DNA of 64,000 nt. Source: Cordilura impudica. Its lineage: Eukaryota > Arthropoda > Insecta > Diptera > Scathophagidae. Each line of letters starts with the position of its first letter. The first letter of the stretch is position 1. Positions 1 through 17,600 of this stretch are shown here, in pieces. A program made the position numbers and the translations under genes. Location: contig OY821522.1 in assembly GCA_963682025.1 (NCBI GenBank), positions 22,267,764 to 22,331,763 of the forward strand, in the 5' to 3' direction. Below the pieces are notes generated by a model. It was not told the origin of the DNA and made no database searches. It saw only the letters and a program-made list of their open reading frames with translations.

Positions 1-102
1 TGTGTGTTCGATAAGTTCAATCACATAAATTTATTTCTATTCATTTTTACTTTTTATATAAAAACTATTTTTTTCTAATATGGACAAAAAACGAAATAAA
101 AA
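1..102. other. Left flank of the first cassette, no gene seen
   Basis: AT-rich sequence without a coding signature. It ends in an A-rich run directly before the hairpin head at 103 and probably represents the DNA into which the first cassette was placed. Confidence 0.4.
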
Positions 103-168
103 CAAGTAAGAGTGTTAAATTCGGCTGTGCCGAATTTTTTGATACCGTCCACCTGAGTCTTTAAATTT
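103..168 (+). repeat. Cassette head module 1 (DINE/Helentron-like 5' end with hairpin)
   Basis: The module starts ACAAGTAAGAGTG and holds a perfect hairpin: stem AAATTCGGC at 117-125, loop TGT, stem GCCGAATTT at 129-137. It is followed by GATACCGTCCACC, the sub-terminal inverted repeat partner of GTGGAGGGTAT in the tail modules, here with one C-to-G change. The same module recurs at 47044, 53526 and 58178, and on the minus strand at 31722. Hairpins and sub-terminal inverted repeats at element ends are typical of DINE-1/Helentron-type fly elements. The family assignment is inferred from that architecture and was not confirmed by a database match. Confidence 0.75.
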
Positions 169-2124
169 TCATTTTTAATTTTTGATCTTTAATTTTTAAT
201 TTTTAATTTTTAATTTTTAATTTTTAATTTTTAATTTTTAATTTTTAATTTTTAATTTTTAATTTTTAATTTTTAATTTTTAATTTTTAATTTTTAATTT
301 TTAATTTTTAATTTTTAATTTTTAATTTTTAATTTTTAATTTTTAATTTTTAATTTTTAATTTTTAATTTTTAATTTCTAATTTTTAATTTTTAATTTTT
401 AATTTTTAATTTTTAATTTTTAATTTTTAATTTTTAATTTTTAATTTTTAATTTTTAATTTTTAATTTTTAATTTTTAATTTTTAATTTTTAATTTTTAG
501 TTTTTAATTTTTAATTTTTAATTTTTAATTTTTAATTTTTAATTTTTAATTTTAATTTTTAATTTTTAATTTTAATTTTTAATTTTTAATTTTTAATTTT
601 TAATTTTTAATTTTTAATTTTTAATTTTCAATTTTTAATTTTTAATTTTTAATTTTTAATTTTTAATTTTCAATTTTTAATTTTTAATTTTTAATTTTTA
701 ATTTTTAGTTTTTAATTTTTAGTTTTAGTTTTTAATTTTTAATTTTAATTTTAATTTTAATTTTAATTTTTAATTTTTAATTTTTAATTTTTAATTTTTA
801 ATTTTTAATTTTTAATTTTTAATTTTTAATTTTTAATTTTTAATTTTTAATTTTTAATTTTTAATTTTTAATTTTTAATTTTTAATTTTTAATTTTTAAT
901 TTTTAATTTTTAATTTTTAATTTTTAATTTTTAATTTTTAATTTTTAATTTTTAATTTTTAATTTTTAATTTTTAATTTTTAATTTTTAATTTTTAATTT
1001 TTAATTTTTAATTTTTAATTTTTAATTTTTAATTTTTAATTTTTAATTTTTAATTTTTAATTTTTAATTTGTAATTTTTAATTTTTAATTTTTAATTTTT
1101 AATTTTTAATTTTTAATTTTTAATTTTTAACTTTTAATTTTTAATTTTTAATTTTTAATTTTTAATTTTTAATTTTTAATTTTTAATTTTTAATTTTTAA
1201 TTTTTAATTTTCAATTTTCAATTTTTAATTTTTAATTTTTAATTTTTAATTTTTAATTTATAATTTTTAATTTTTAATTTTTAATTTTTAATTTTTAATT
1301 TTTAATTTTTAATTTTTAATTTTTAATTTTTAATTTTTAATTTTTATTTTTAATTTTTAATTTTTAATTTTTAATTTTTAATTTTTAATTTTTAATTTTT
1401 AATTTTTAATTTTTAATTTTTAATTTTTAATTTTTAATTTTTAATTTTTAATTTTTAATTTTTAATTTTTAATTTTTAATTTTTAATTTTTAATTTTTAA
1501 TTTTTAATTTTTAGTTTTTAATTTTTAATTTTTAATTTTTAATTTTTAATTTTTAATTTTTAATTTTTAATTTTTAATTTTTAATTTTTAATTTTTAATT
1601 TTTAATTTTTAATTTTTAATTTTTAATTTTTAATTTTTAATTTTTAATTTTTAATTTTTAATTTTTAATTTTTAATTTTTAATTTTAAATTTTAATTTTT
1701 AATTTTTAATTTTTAATTTTTAATTTTTAATTTTTAATTTTTAATTTTTAATTTTTAATTTTTAATTTTTAATTTTTAATTTTTAATTTTTAATTTTTAA
1801 TTTTTAGTTTTTAATTTTGAATTTTTAATTTTTAATTTTTAATTTTTATTTTTTAATTTTTAATTTTTAATTTTTAATTTTTAATTTTTAATTTTTAAGT
1901 TTTAATTTTTAATTTTTAATTTTTATTTTTTAATTTTTAATTTTTAATTTTTAATTTTTATTTTTTAATATTTAATTTTTAATTTTTAATTCATAGTTTT
2001 TAATTTTTAATTTTTAGTTTTTAATTTTAAGTTTTTAATTTTTAATTTTTAATTTTTAATTTTTAATTTTTAATTTTTAATTTTTAATTTTTAGTTTTTA
2101 ACTTTTAATATTTAATTATAATTT
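169..2124 (+). repeat. (AATTTTT)n 7-bp tandem array, cassette 1
   Basis: About 1.95 kb of the 7-mer AATTTTT with scattered substitutions (C, G or A variants) and some 6-bp or 8-bp phase slips, notably around 550-770 and near the right edge. Variation is denser toward 1800-2124, where the tract grades into the C-containing zone. The plus strand is almost entirely T and A. No coding content. Confidence 0.95.
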
Positions 2125-2536
2125 TTGTGTTTTCCATTTTCCATTTTTCATTATTCATTTTTCAATTTTCATTTTCCAATTTCAATTTTTAATTTTTCAT
2201 TTTTCATTTTCAATTTTTCAATATTCAATTTTCATTTTCCATTTTCCATTTTTCAATTTTTCAATTTTTATTTTCAATTTTCCATTTTGCATTTTCCATT
2301 TTTCAATTTTCATTTTCCATTTTCCATTTTTAATTTTTTATTTTTCCTTTTCAATTTTTCATTTTCCATTTTCCGTTATTCAATTTTCATTTTCCATTTT
2401 TCGTTCTTCGTTTTTCATTTTCCATTTTTCATATTTCATTTTTCAATTTTCATTTTCCATCTTCAATTCTTCATTTTTCAATTTTCATATTTCATTTTCC
2501 ATTTTTCATTTTCCATTTTTAATTTTTCAATTTTCA

Positions 2537-2567
<31 letters not shown>

Positions 2568-2603
2568 TCATTTTTCATTTTCCATTCTCCATTTTTCATT
2601 TTC

Positions 2604-2636
<33 letters not shown>

Positions 2637-2670
2637 TCCGTTTTGCATTTTCCATTTTTCATTTTCATTT
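2125..2670 (+). repeat. Degenerate TTTTCCA/TTTTTCA-type 7-mer zone, cassette 1
   Basis: This is a mosaic of 7-mers such as TTTTCCA, TTTTTCA and TTTTCAA linking the (AATTTTT)n and (ACATTTT)n tracts. Its reverse complement (TGGAAAA, TGAAAAA, TTGAAAA) is the vocabulary of the A-rich arrays downstream, so the two belong to one satellite family in opposite orientation. The zone is stop-poor in one frame and therefore joins the long spurious reading frame that covers the next tract. Confidence 0.85.
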
Positions 2671-5600
2671 TACATTTTATATTTTACATTTTACATTTTA
2701 CATTTTACATATAACATTTTACATTTTACATTTTACATTTTACATTTTACATTTTACATTTTACATTTTACATTTTACATTTTACATTTTACATTTTACA
2801 TTTTACATTTTACATTTTACATTTTACATTTTACATTTTACATTTTACATTTTACATTTTACATTTTACATTTTACATTTTACATTTTACATTTTACATT
2901 TTTCATTTTACATTTTACATTTTACATTTTACATTTTACATTTTACATTTTACATTTTACATTTTACATTTTACATTTTACATTTTACATTTTACATTTT
3001 ACATTTTACATTTTACATTTTACATTTTACATTTTACATTTTACATTTTACATTTTACATTTTACATTTTACATTTTACATTTTACATTTTACATTTTAC
3101 ATTTTACATTTTACATTTTACATTTTACATTTTACATTTTACATTTTACATTTTACATTTTACATTTTACATTTTACATTTTACATTTTACATTTTACAT
3201 TTTACATTTTACATTTTACATTTTACATTTTACATTTTACATTTTACATTTTACATTTTACATTTTACATTTTACATTTTACATTTTACATTTTACATTT
3301 TACATTTTACATTTTACATTTTACATTTTACATTTTACATTTTACATTTTACATTTTACATTTTACATTTTACATTTTACATTTTACATTTTACATTTTA
3401 CATTTTACATTTTACATTTTACATTTTACATTTTACATTTTACATTTTACATTTTACATTTTACATTTTACATTTTACATTTTACATTTTACATTTTACA
3501 TTTTACATTTTACATTTTACATTTTACATTTTACATTTTACATTTTACATTTTACATTTTACATTTTACATTTTACATTTTACATTCTACATTTTACATT
3601 TTACATTTAACATTTAACATTTTACATTTTACATTTTACATTTTACATTTTACATTTTACGTTTTACATTTTACATTTTACATTTTACATTTTACATTTT
3701 ACATTTTACATTTTACATTTTACATTTTACAATTTACATTTTACATTTTACATTTTACATTTTACATTTTACATTTTACATTTTACATTTTACATTTTAC
3801 ATTTTACATTTTACATTTTACATTTTACATTTTACATTTTACATTTTACATTTTACATTTTACATTTTACATTTTACATTTTACATTTTACATTTTACAT
3901 TTTACATTTTACATTTTACATTTTACATTTTACATTTTACATTTTACATTTTACATTTTACATTTTACATTTTACATTTTACATTTTACATTTTACATTT
4001 TACATTTTACATTTTACATTTTACATTTTACATTTTACATTTTACATTTTACATTTTACATTTTACATTTTACATTTTACATTTTACATTTTACATTTTA
4101 CATTTTACATTTTACATTTTACATTTTACATTTAACATTTTACATTTTACATTTTACATTTTACATATTACATTTTACATTTTTACATTTTACATTTTAC
4201 ATTTTACATTTTACATTTTACATTTTACATTTTACATTTTACATTTTACATTTTACATTTTACATTTTACATTTTACATTTTACATTTTACATTTTACAT
4301 TTTACATTTTACATTTTACATTTTACATTTTACATTTTACATTTTACATTTTACATTTTACATTTTACATTTTACATTTTACATTTTACATTTTACATTT
4401 TACATTTTACATTTTACATTTTACATTTTACATTTTACATTTTACATTTTACATTTTACATTTTACATTTTACATTTTACATTTTACATTTTACATTTTA
4501 CATTTTACATTTTACATTTTACATTTTACATTTTACATTTTACATTTTACATTTTACATTTTACATTTTACATTTTACATTTTACATTTTACATTTTACA
4601 TTTTACATTTTACATTTTACATTTTACATTTTACATTTTACATTTTACATTTTACATTTTACATTTTACATTTTACATTTTACATTTTACATTTTACATT
4701 TTACATTTTACATTTTACATTTTACATTTTACATTTTACATTTTACATTTTACATTTTACATTTTACATTTTACATTTTACATTTTACATTTTACATTTT
4801 ACATTTTACATTTTACATTTTACATTTTACATTTTACATTTTACATTTTACATTTTACATTTTACATTTTACATTTTACATTTTACATTTTACATTTTAC
4901 ATTTTACATTTTACATTTTACATTTTACATTTTACATTTTACATTTTACATTTTACATTTTACATTTTACATTTTACATTTTACATTTTACATTTTACAT
5001 TTTACATTTTACATTTTACATTTTACATTTTACATTTTACATTTTACATTTTACATTTTACATTTTACATTTTACATTTTACATTTTACATTTTACATTT
5101 TACATTTTACATTTTACATTTTACATTTTACATTTTACATTTTACATTTTACATTTTACATTTTACATTTTACATTTTACATTTTACATTTTACATTTTA
5201 CATTTTACATTTTACATTTTACATTTTACATTTTACATTTTACATTTTACATTTTACATTTTACATTTTACATTTTACATTTTACATTTTACATTTTACA
5301 TTTTACATTTTACATTTTACATTTTACATTTTACATTTTACATTTTACATTTTACATTTTACATTTTACATTTTACATTTTACATTTTACATTTTACATT
5401 TTACATTTTACATTTTACATTTTACATTTTACATTTTACATTTTACATTTTACATTTTACATTTTACATTTTACATTTTACATTTTACATTTTACATTTT
5501 ACATTTTACATTTTACATTTTACATTTTACATTTTACATTTTACATTTTACATTTTACATTTTACATTTTACATTTTACATTTTACATTTTACATTTTAC

Positions 5601-8600
5601 ATTTTACATTTTACATTTTACATTTTACATTTTACATTTTACATTTTACATTTTACATTTTACATTTTACATTTTACATTTTACATTTTACATTTTACAT
5701 TTTACATTTTACATTTTACATTTTACATTTTACATTTTACATTTTACATTTTACATTTTACATTTTACATTTTACATTTTACATTTTACATTTTACATTT
5801 TACATTTTACATTTTACATTTTACATTTTACATTTTACATTTTACATTTTACATTTTACATTTTACATTTTACATTTTACATTTTACATTTTACATTTTA
5901 CATTTTACATTTTACATTTTACATTTTACATTTTACATTTTACATTTTACATTTTACATTTTACATTTTACATTTTACATTTTACATTTTACATTTTACA
6001 TTTTACATTTTACATTTTACATTTTACATTTTACATTTTACATTTTACATTTTACATTTTACATTTTACATTTTACATTTTACATTTTACATTTTACATT
6101 TTACATTTTACATTTTACATTTTACATTTTACATTTTACATTTTACATTTTACATTTTACATTTTACATTTTACATTTTACATTTTACATTTTACATTTT
6201 ACATTTTACATTTTACATTTTACATTTTACATTTTACATTTTACATTTTACATTTTACATTTTACATTTTACATTTTACATTTTACATTTTACATTTTAC
6301 ATTTTACATTTTACATTTTACATTTTACATTTTACATTTTACATTTTACATTTTACATTTTACATTTTACATTTTACATTTTACATTTTACATTTTACAT
6401 TTTACATTTTACATTTTACATTTTACATTTTACATTTTACATTTTACATTTTACATTTTACATTTTACATTTTACATTTTACATTTTACATTTTACATTT
6501 TACATTTTACATTTTACATTTTACATTTTACATTTTACATTTTACATTTTACATTTTACATTTTACATTTTACATTTTACATTTTACATTTTACATTTTA
6601 CATTTTACATTTTACATTTTACATTTTACATTTTACATTTTACATTTTACATTTTACATTTTACATTTTACATTTTACATTTTACATTTTACATTTTACA
6701 TTTTACATTTTACATTTTACATTTTACATTTTACATTTTACATTTTACATTTTACATTTTACATTTTACATTTTACATTTCACTTTACATTTTACATTTT
6801 ACATTTTACATTTTACATTTTACATTTTACATTTTACATTTTACATTTTACATTTTACATTTTACATTTTACATTTTACATTTTACATTTTACATTTTAC
6901 ATTTTACATTTTACATTTTACATTTTACATTTTACATTTTACATTTTACATTTTACATTTTACATTTTACATTTTACATTTTACATTTTACATTTTACAT
7001 TTTACATTTTACATTTTACATTTTACATTTTACATTTTACATTTTACATTTTACATTTTACATTTTACATTTTACATTTTACATTTTACATTTTACATTT
7101 TACATTTTACATTTTACATTTTACATTTTACATTTTACATTTTACATTTTACATTTTACATTTTACATTTTACATTTTACATTTTACATTTTACATTTTA
7201 CATTTTACATTTTACATTTTACATTTTACATTTTACATTTTACATTTTACATTTTACATTTTACATTTTACATTTTACATTTTACATTTTACATTTTACA
7301 TTTTACATTTTACATTTTACATTTTACATTTTACATTTTACATTTTACATTTTACATTTTACATTTTACATTTTACATTTTACATTTTACATTTTACATT
7401 TTACATTTTACATTTTACATTTTACATTTTACATTTTACATTTTACATTTTACATTTTACATTTTACATTTTACATTTTACATTTTACATTTTACATTTT
7501 ACATTTTACATTTTACATTTTACATTTTACATTTTACATTTTACATTTTACATTTTACATTTTACATTTTACATTTTACATTTTACATTTTACATTTTAC
7601 ATTTTACATTTTACATTTTACATTTTACATTTTACATTTTACATTTTACATTTTACATTTTACATTTTACATTTTACATTTTACATTTTACATTTTACAT
7701 TTTACATTTTACATTTTACATTTTACATTTTACATTTTACATTTTACATTTTACATTTTACATTTTACATTTTACATTTTACATTTTACATTTTACATTT
7801 TACATTTTACATTTTACATTTTACATTTTACATTTTACATTTTACATTTTACATTTTACATTTTACATTTTACATTTTACATTTTACATTTTACATTTTA
7901 CATTTTACATTTTACATTTTACATTTTACATTTTACATTTTACATTTTACATTTTACATTTTACATTTTTACATTTTACATTTTACATTTTACATTTTAC
8001 ATTTTACATTTTACATTTTACATTTTACATTTTACATTTTACATTTTACATTTTACATTTTACATTTTACATTTTACATTTTACATTTTACATTTTACAT
8101 TTTACATTTTACATTTTACATTTTACATTTTACATTTTACATTTTACATTTTACATTTTACATTTTACATTTTACATTTTACATTTTACATTTTACATTT
8201 TACATTTTACATTTTACATTTTACATTTTACATTTTACATTTTACATTTTACATTTTACATTTTACATTTTACATTTTACATTTTACATTTTACATTTTA
8301 CATTTTACATTTTACATTTTACATTTTACATTTTACATTTTACATTTTACATTTTACATTTTACATTTTACATTTTACATTTTACATTTTACATTTTACA
8401 TTTTACATTTTACATTTTACATTTTACATTTTACATTTTACATTTTACATTTTACATTTTACATTTTACATTTTACATTTACATTTTACATTTTACATTT
8501 TACATTTTACATTTTACATTTTACATTTTACATTTTACATTTTACATTTTACATTTTACATTTTACATTTTACATTTTACATTTTACATTTTACATTTTA

Positions 8601-11600
8601 CATTTTACATTTTACATTTTACATTTTACATTACATTTTACATTTTACATTTTACATTTTACATTTTACATTTTACATTTTACATTTTACATTTTACATT
8701 TTACATTTTACATTTTACATTTTACATTTTACATTTTACATTTTACATTTTACATTTTACATTTTACATTTTACATTTTACATTTTACATTTTACATTTT
8801 ACATTTTACATTTTACATTTTACATTTTACATTTTACATTTTACATTTTACATTTTACATTTTACATTTTACATTTTACATTTTACATTTTACATTTTAC
8901 ATTTTACATTTTACATTTTACATTTTACATTTTACATTTTACATTTTACATTTTACATTTTACATTTTACATTTTACATTTTACATTTTACATTTTACAT
9001 TTTACATTTTACATTTTACATTTTACATTTTACATTTTACATTTTACATTTTACATTTTACATTTTACATTTTACATTTTACATTTTACATTTTACATTT
9101 TACATTTTACATTTTACATTTTACATTTTACATTTTACATTTTACATTTTACATTTTACATTTTACATTTTACATTTTACATTTTACATTTTACATTTTA
9201 CATTTTACATTTTACATTTTACATTTTACATTTTACATTTTACATTTTACATTTTACATTTTACATTTTACATTTTACATTTTACATTTTACATTTTACA
9301 TTTTACATTTTACATTTTACATTTTACATTTTACATTTTACATTTTACATTTTACATTTTACATTTTACATTTTACATTTTACATTTTACATTTTACATT
9401 TTACATTTTACATTTTACATTTTACATTTTACATTTTACATTTTACATTTTACATTTTACATTTTACATTTTACATTTTACATTTTACATTTTACATTTT
9501 ACATTTTACATTTTACATTTTACATTTTACATTTTACATTTTACATTTTACATTTTACATTTTACATTTTACATTTTACATTTTACATTTTACATTTTTA
9601 CATTTTACATTTTACATTTTACATTTTACATTTTACATTTTACATTTTACATTTTACATTTTACATTTTACATTTTACATTTTACATTTTACATTTTACA
9701 TTTTACATTTTACATTTTACATTTTACATTTTACATTTTACATTTTACATTTTACATTTTACATTTTACATTTTACATTTTACATTTTACATTTTACATT
9801 TTACATTTTACATTTTACATTTTACATTTTACATTTTACATTTTACATTTTACATTTTACATTTTACATTTTACATTTTACATTTTACATTTTACATTTT
9901 ACATTTTACATTTTACATTTTACATTTTACATTTTACATTTTACATTTTACATTTTACATTTTACATTTTACATTTTACATTTTACATTTTACATTTTAC
10001 ATTTTACATTTTACATTTTACATTTTACATTTTACATTTTACATTTTACATTTTACATTTTACATTTTACATTTTACATTTTACATTTTACATTTTACAT
10101 TTTACATTTTACATTTTACATTTTACATTTTACATTTTACATTTTACATTTTACATTTTACATTTTACATTTTACATTTTACATTTTACATTTTACATTT
10201 TACATTTTACATTTTACATTTTACATTTTACATTTTACATTTTACATTTTACATTTTACATTTTACATTTTACATTTTACATTTTACATTTTACATTTTA
10301 CATTTTACATTTTACATTTTACATTTTACATTTTACATTTTACATTTTACATTTTACATTTTACATTTTACATTTTACATTTTACATTTTACATTTTACA
10401 TTTTACATTTTACATTTTACATTTTACATTTTACATTTTACATTTTACATTTTACATTTTACATTTTACATTTTACATTTTACATTTTACATTTTACATT
10501 TTACATTTTACATTTTACATTTTACATTTTACATTTTACATTTTACATTTTACATTTTACATTTTACATTTTACATTTTACATTTTACATTTTACATTTT
10601 ACATTTTACATTTTACATTTTACATTTTACATTTTACATTTTACATTTTACATTTTACATTTTACATTTTACATTTTACATTTTACATTTTACATTTTAC
10701 ATTTTACATTTTACATTTTACATTTTACATTTTACATTTTACATTTTACATTTTACATTTTACATTTTACATTTTACATTTTACATTTTACATTTTACAT
10801 TTTACATTTTACATTTTACATTTTACATTTTACATTTTACATTTTACATTTTACATTTTACATTTTACATTTTACATTTTACATTTTACATTTTACATTT
10901 TACATTTTACATTTTACATTTTACATTTTACATTTTACATTTTACATTTTACATTTTACATTTTACATTTTACATTTTACATTTTACATTTTACATTTTA
11001 CATTTTACATTTTACATTTTACATTTTACATTTTACATTTTACATTTTACATTTTACATTTTACATTTTACATTTTACATTTTACATTTTACATTTTACA
11101 TTTTACATTTTACATTTTACATTTTACATTTTACATTTTACATTTTACATTTTACATTTTACATTTTACATTTTACATTTTACATTTTACATTTTACATT
11201 TTACATTTTACATTTTACATTTTACATTTTACATTTTACATTTTACATTTTACATTTTACATTTTACATTTTACATTTTACATTTTACATTTTACATTTT
11301 ACATTTTACATTTTACATTTTACATTTTACATTTTACATTTTACATTTTACATTTTACATTTTACATTTTACATTTTACATTTTACATTTTACATTTTAC
11401 ATTTTACATTTTACATTTTACATTTTACATTTTACATTTTACATTTTACATTTTACATTTTACATTTTACATTTTACATTTTACATTTTACATTTTACAT
11501 TTTACATTTTACATTTTACATTTTACATTTTACATTTTACATTTTACATTTTACATTTTACATTTTACATTTTACATTTTACATTTTACATTTTACATTT

Positions 11601-14600
11601 TACATTTTACATTTTACATTTTACATTTTACATTTTACATTTTACATTTTACATTTTACATTTTACATTTTACATTTTACATTTTACATTTTACATTTTA
11701 CATTTTACATTTTACATTTTACATTTTACATTTTACATTTTACATTTTACATTTTACATTTTACATTTTACATTTTACATTTTACATTTTACATTTTACA
11801 TTTTACATTTTACATTTTACATTTTACATTTTACATTTTACATTTTACATTTTACATTTTACATTTTACATTTTACATTTTACATTTTACATTTTACATT
11901 TTACATTTTACATTTTACATTTTACATTTTACATTTTACATTTTACATTTTACATTTTACATTTTACATTTTACATTTTACATTTTACATTTTACATTTT
12001 ACATTTTACATTTTACATTTTACATTTTACATTTTACATTTTACATTTTACATTTTACATTTTACATTTTACATTTTACATTTTACATTTTACATTTTAC
12101 ATTTTACATTTTACATTTTACATTTTACATTTTACATTTTACATTTTACATTTTACATTTTACATTTTACATTTTACATTTTACATTTTACATTTTACAT
12201 TTTACATTTTACATTTTACATTTTACATTTTACATTTTACATTTTACATTTTACATTTTACATTTTACATTTTACATTTTACATTTTACATTTTACATTT
12301 TACATTTTACATTTTACATTTTACATTTTACATTTTACATTTTACATTTTACATTTTACATTTTACATTTTACATTTTACATTTTACATTTTACATTTTA
12401 CATTTTACATTTTACATTTTACATTTTACATTTTACATTTTACATTTTACATTTTACATTTTACATTTTACATTTTACATTTTACATTTTACATTTTACA
12501 TTTTACATTTTACATTTTACATTTTACATTTTACATTTTACATTTTACATTTTACATTTTACATTTTACATTTTACATTTTACATTTTACATTTTACATT
12601 TTACATTTTACATTTTACATTTTACATTTTACATTTTACATTTTACATTTTACATTTTACATTTTACATTTTACATTTTACATTTTACATTTTACATTTT
12701 ACATTTTACATTTTACATTTTACATTTTACATTTTACATTTTACATTTTACATTTTACATTTTACATTTTACATTTTACATTTTACATTTTACATTTTAC
12801 ATTTTACATTTTACATTTTACATTTTACATTTTACATTTTACATTTTACATTTTACATTTTACATTTTACATTTTACATTTTACATTTTACATTTTACAT
12901 TTTACATTTTACATTTTACATTTTACATTTTACATTTTACATTTTACATTTTACATTTTACATTTTACATTTTACATTTTACATTTTACATTTTACATTT
13001 TACATTTTACATTTTACATTTTACATTTTACATTTTACATTTTACATTTTACATTTTACATTTTACATTTTACATTTTACATTTTACATTTTACATTTTA
13101 CATTTTACATTTTACATTTTACATTTTACATTTTACATTTTACATTTTACATTTTACATTTTACATTTTACATTTTACATTTTACATTTTACATTTTACA
13201 TTTTACATTTTACATTTTACATTTTACATTTTACATTTTACATTTTACATTTTACATTTTACATTTTACATTTTACATTTTACATTTTACATTTTACATT
13301 TTACATTTTACATTTTACATTTTACATTTTACATTTTACATTTTACATTTTACATTTTACATTTTACATTTTACATTTTACATTTTACATTTTACATTTT
13401 ACATTTTACATTTTACATTTTACATTTTACATTTTACATTTTACATTTTACATTTTACATTTTACATTTTACATTTTACATTTTACATTTTACATTTTAC
13501 ATTTTACATTTTACATTTTACATTTTACATTTTACATTTTACATTTTACATTTTACATTTTACATTTTACATTTTACATTTTACATTTTACATTTTACAT
13601 TTTACATTTTACATTTTACATTTTACATTTTACATTTTACATTTTACATTTTACATTTTACATTTTACATTTTACATTTTACATTTTACATTTTACATTT
13701 TACATTTTACATTTTACATTTTACATTTTACATTTTACATTTTACATTTTACATTTTACATTTTACATTTTACATTTTACATTTTACATTTTACATTTTA
13801 CATTTTACATTTTACATTTTACATTTTACATTTTACATTTTACATTTTACATTTTACATTTTACATTTTACATTTTACATTTTACATTTTACATTTTACA
13901 TTTTACATTTTACATTTTACATTTTACATTTTACATTTTACATTTTACATTTTACATTTTACATTTTACATTTTACATTTTACATTTTACATTTTACATT
14001 TTACATTTTACATTTTACATTTTACATTTTACATTTTACATTTTACATTTTACATTTTACATTTTACATTTTACATTTTACATTTTACATTTTACATTTT
14101 ACATTTTACATTTTACATTTTACATTTTACATTTTACATTTTACATTTTACATTTTACATTTTACATTTTACATTTTACATTTTACATTTTACATTTTAC
14201 ATTTTACATTTTACATTTTACATTTTACATTTTACATTTTACATTTTACATTTTACATTTTACATTTTACATTTTACATTTTACATTTTACATTTTACAT
14301 TTTACATTTTACATTTTACATTTTACATTTTACATTTTACATTTTACATTTTACATTTTACATTTTACATTTTACATTTTACATTTTACATTTTACATTT
14401 TACATTTTACATTTTACATTTTACATTTTACATTTTACATTTTACATTTTACATTTTACATTTTACATTTTACATTTTACATTTTACATTTTACATTTTA
14501 CATTTTACATTTTACATTTTACATTTTACATTTTACATTTTACATTTTACATTTTACATTTTACATTTTACATTTTACATTTTACATTTTACATTTTACA

Positions 14601-17600
14601 TTTTACATTTTACATTTTACATTTTACATTTTACATTTTACATTTTACATTTTACATTTTACATTTTACATTTTACATTTTACATTTTACATTTTACATT
14701 TTACATTTTACATTTTACATTTTACATTTTACATTTTACATTTTACATTTTACATTTTACATTTTACATTTTACATTTTACATTTTATCATTTTACATTT
14801 TACATTTTACATTTTACATTTTACATTTTACATTTTACATTTTACATTTTACATTTTACATTTTACATTTTACATTTTACATTTTACATTTTACATTTTA
14901 CATTTTACATTTTACATTTTACATTTTACATTTTACATTTTACATTTTACATTTTACATTTTACATTTTACATTTTACATTTTACATTTTACATTTTACA
15001 TTTTACATTTTACATTTTACATTTTACATTTTACATTTTACATTTTACATTTTACATTTTACATTTTACATTTTACATTTTACATTTTACATTTTACATT
15101 TTACATTTTACATTTTACATTTTACATTTTACATTTTACATTTTACATTTTACATTTTACATTTTACATTTTACATTTTACATTTTACATTTTACATTTT
15201 ACATTTTACATTTTACATTTTACATTTTACATTTTACATTTTACATTTTACATTTTACATTTTACATTTTACATTTTACATTTTACATTTTACATTTTAC
15301 ATTTTACATTTTACATTTTACATTTTACATTTTACATTTTACATTTTACATTTTACATTTTACATTTTACATTTTACATTTTACATTTTACATTTTACAT
15401 TTTACATTTTACATTTTACATTTTACATTTTACATTTTACATTTTACATTTTACATTTTACATTTTACATTTTACATTTTACATTTTACATTTTACATTT
15501 TACATTTTACATTTTACATTTTACATTTTACATTTTACATTTTACATTTTACATTTTACATTTTACATTTTACATTTTACATTTTACATTTTACATTTTA
15601 CATTTTACATTTTACATTTTACATTTTACATTTTACATTTTACATTTTACATTTTACATTTTACATTTTACATTTTACATTTTACATTTTACATTTTACA
15701 TTTTACATTTTACATTTTACATTTTACATTTTACATTTTACATTTTACATTTTACATTTTACATTTTACATTTTACATTTTACATTTTACATTTTACATT
15801 TTACATTTTACATTTTACATTTTACATTTTACATTTTACATTTTACATTTTACATTTTACATTTTACATTTTACATTTTACATTTTACATTTTACATTTT
15901 ACATTTTACATTTTACATTTTACATTTTACATTTTACATTTTACATTTTACATTTTACATTTTACATTTTACATTTTACATTTTACATTTTACATTTTAC
16001 ATTTTACATTTTACATTTTACATTTTACATTTTACATTTTACATTTTACATTTTACATTTTACATTTTACATTTTACATTTTACATTTTACATTTTACAT
16101 TTTACATTTTACATTTTACATTTTACATTTTACATTTTACATTTTACATTTTACATTTTACATTTTACATTTTACATTTTACATTTTACATTTTACATTT
16201 TACATTTTACATTTTACATTTTACATTTTACATTTTACATTTTACATTTTACATTTTACATTTTACATTTTACATTTTACATTTTACATTTTACATTTTA
16301 CATTTTACATTTTACATTTTACATTTTACATTTTACATTTTACATTTTACATTTTACATTTTACATTTTACATTTTACATTTTACATTTTACATTTTACA
16401 TTTTACATTTTACATTTTACATTTTACATTTTACATTTTACATTTTACATTTTACATTTTACATTTTACATTTTACATTTTACATTTTACATTTTACATT
16501 TTACATTTTACATTTTACATTTTACATTTTACATTTTACATTTTACATTTTACATTTTACATTTTACATTTTACATTTTACATTTTACATTTTACATTTT
16601 ACATTTTACATTTTACATTTTACATTTTACATTTTACATTTTACATTTTACATTTTACATTTTACATTTTACATTTTACATTTTACATTTTACATTTTAC
16701 ATTTTACATTTTACATTTTACATTTTACATTTTACATTTTACATTTTACATTTTACATTTTACATTTTACATTTTACATTTTACATTTTACATTTTACAT
16801 TTTACATTTTACATTTTACATTTTACATTTTACATTTTACATTTTACATTTTACATTTTACATTTTACATTTTACATTTTACATTTTACATTTTACATTT
16901 TACATTTTACATTTTACATTTTACATTTTACATTTTACATTTTACATTTTACATTTTACATTTTACATTTTACATTTTACATTTTACATTTTACATTTTA
17001 CATTTTACATTTTACATTTTACATTTTACATTTTACATTTTACATTTTACATTTTACATTTTACATTTTACATTTTACATTTTACATTTTACATTTTACA
17101 TTTTACATTTTACATTTTACATTTTACATTTTACATTTTACATTTTACATTTTACATTTTACATTTTACATTTTACATTTTACATTTTACATTTTACATT
17201 TTACATTTTACATTTTACATTTTACATTTTACATTTTACATTTTACATTTTACATTTTACATTTTACATTTTACATTTTACATTTTACATTTTACATTTT
17301 ACATTTTACATTTTACATTTTACATTTTACATTTTACATTTTACATTTTACATTTTACATTTTACATTTTACATTTTACATTTTACATTTTACATTTTAC
17401 ATTTTACATTTTACATTTTACATTTTACATTTTACATTTTACATTTTACATTTTACATTTTACATTTTACATTTTACATTTTACATTTTACATTTTACAT
17501 TTTACATTTTACATTTTACATTTTACATTTTACATTTTACATTTTACATTTTACATTTTACATTTTACATTTTACATTTTACATTTTACATTTTACATTT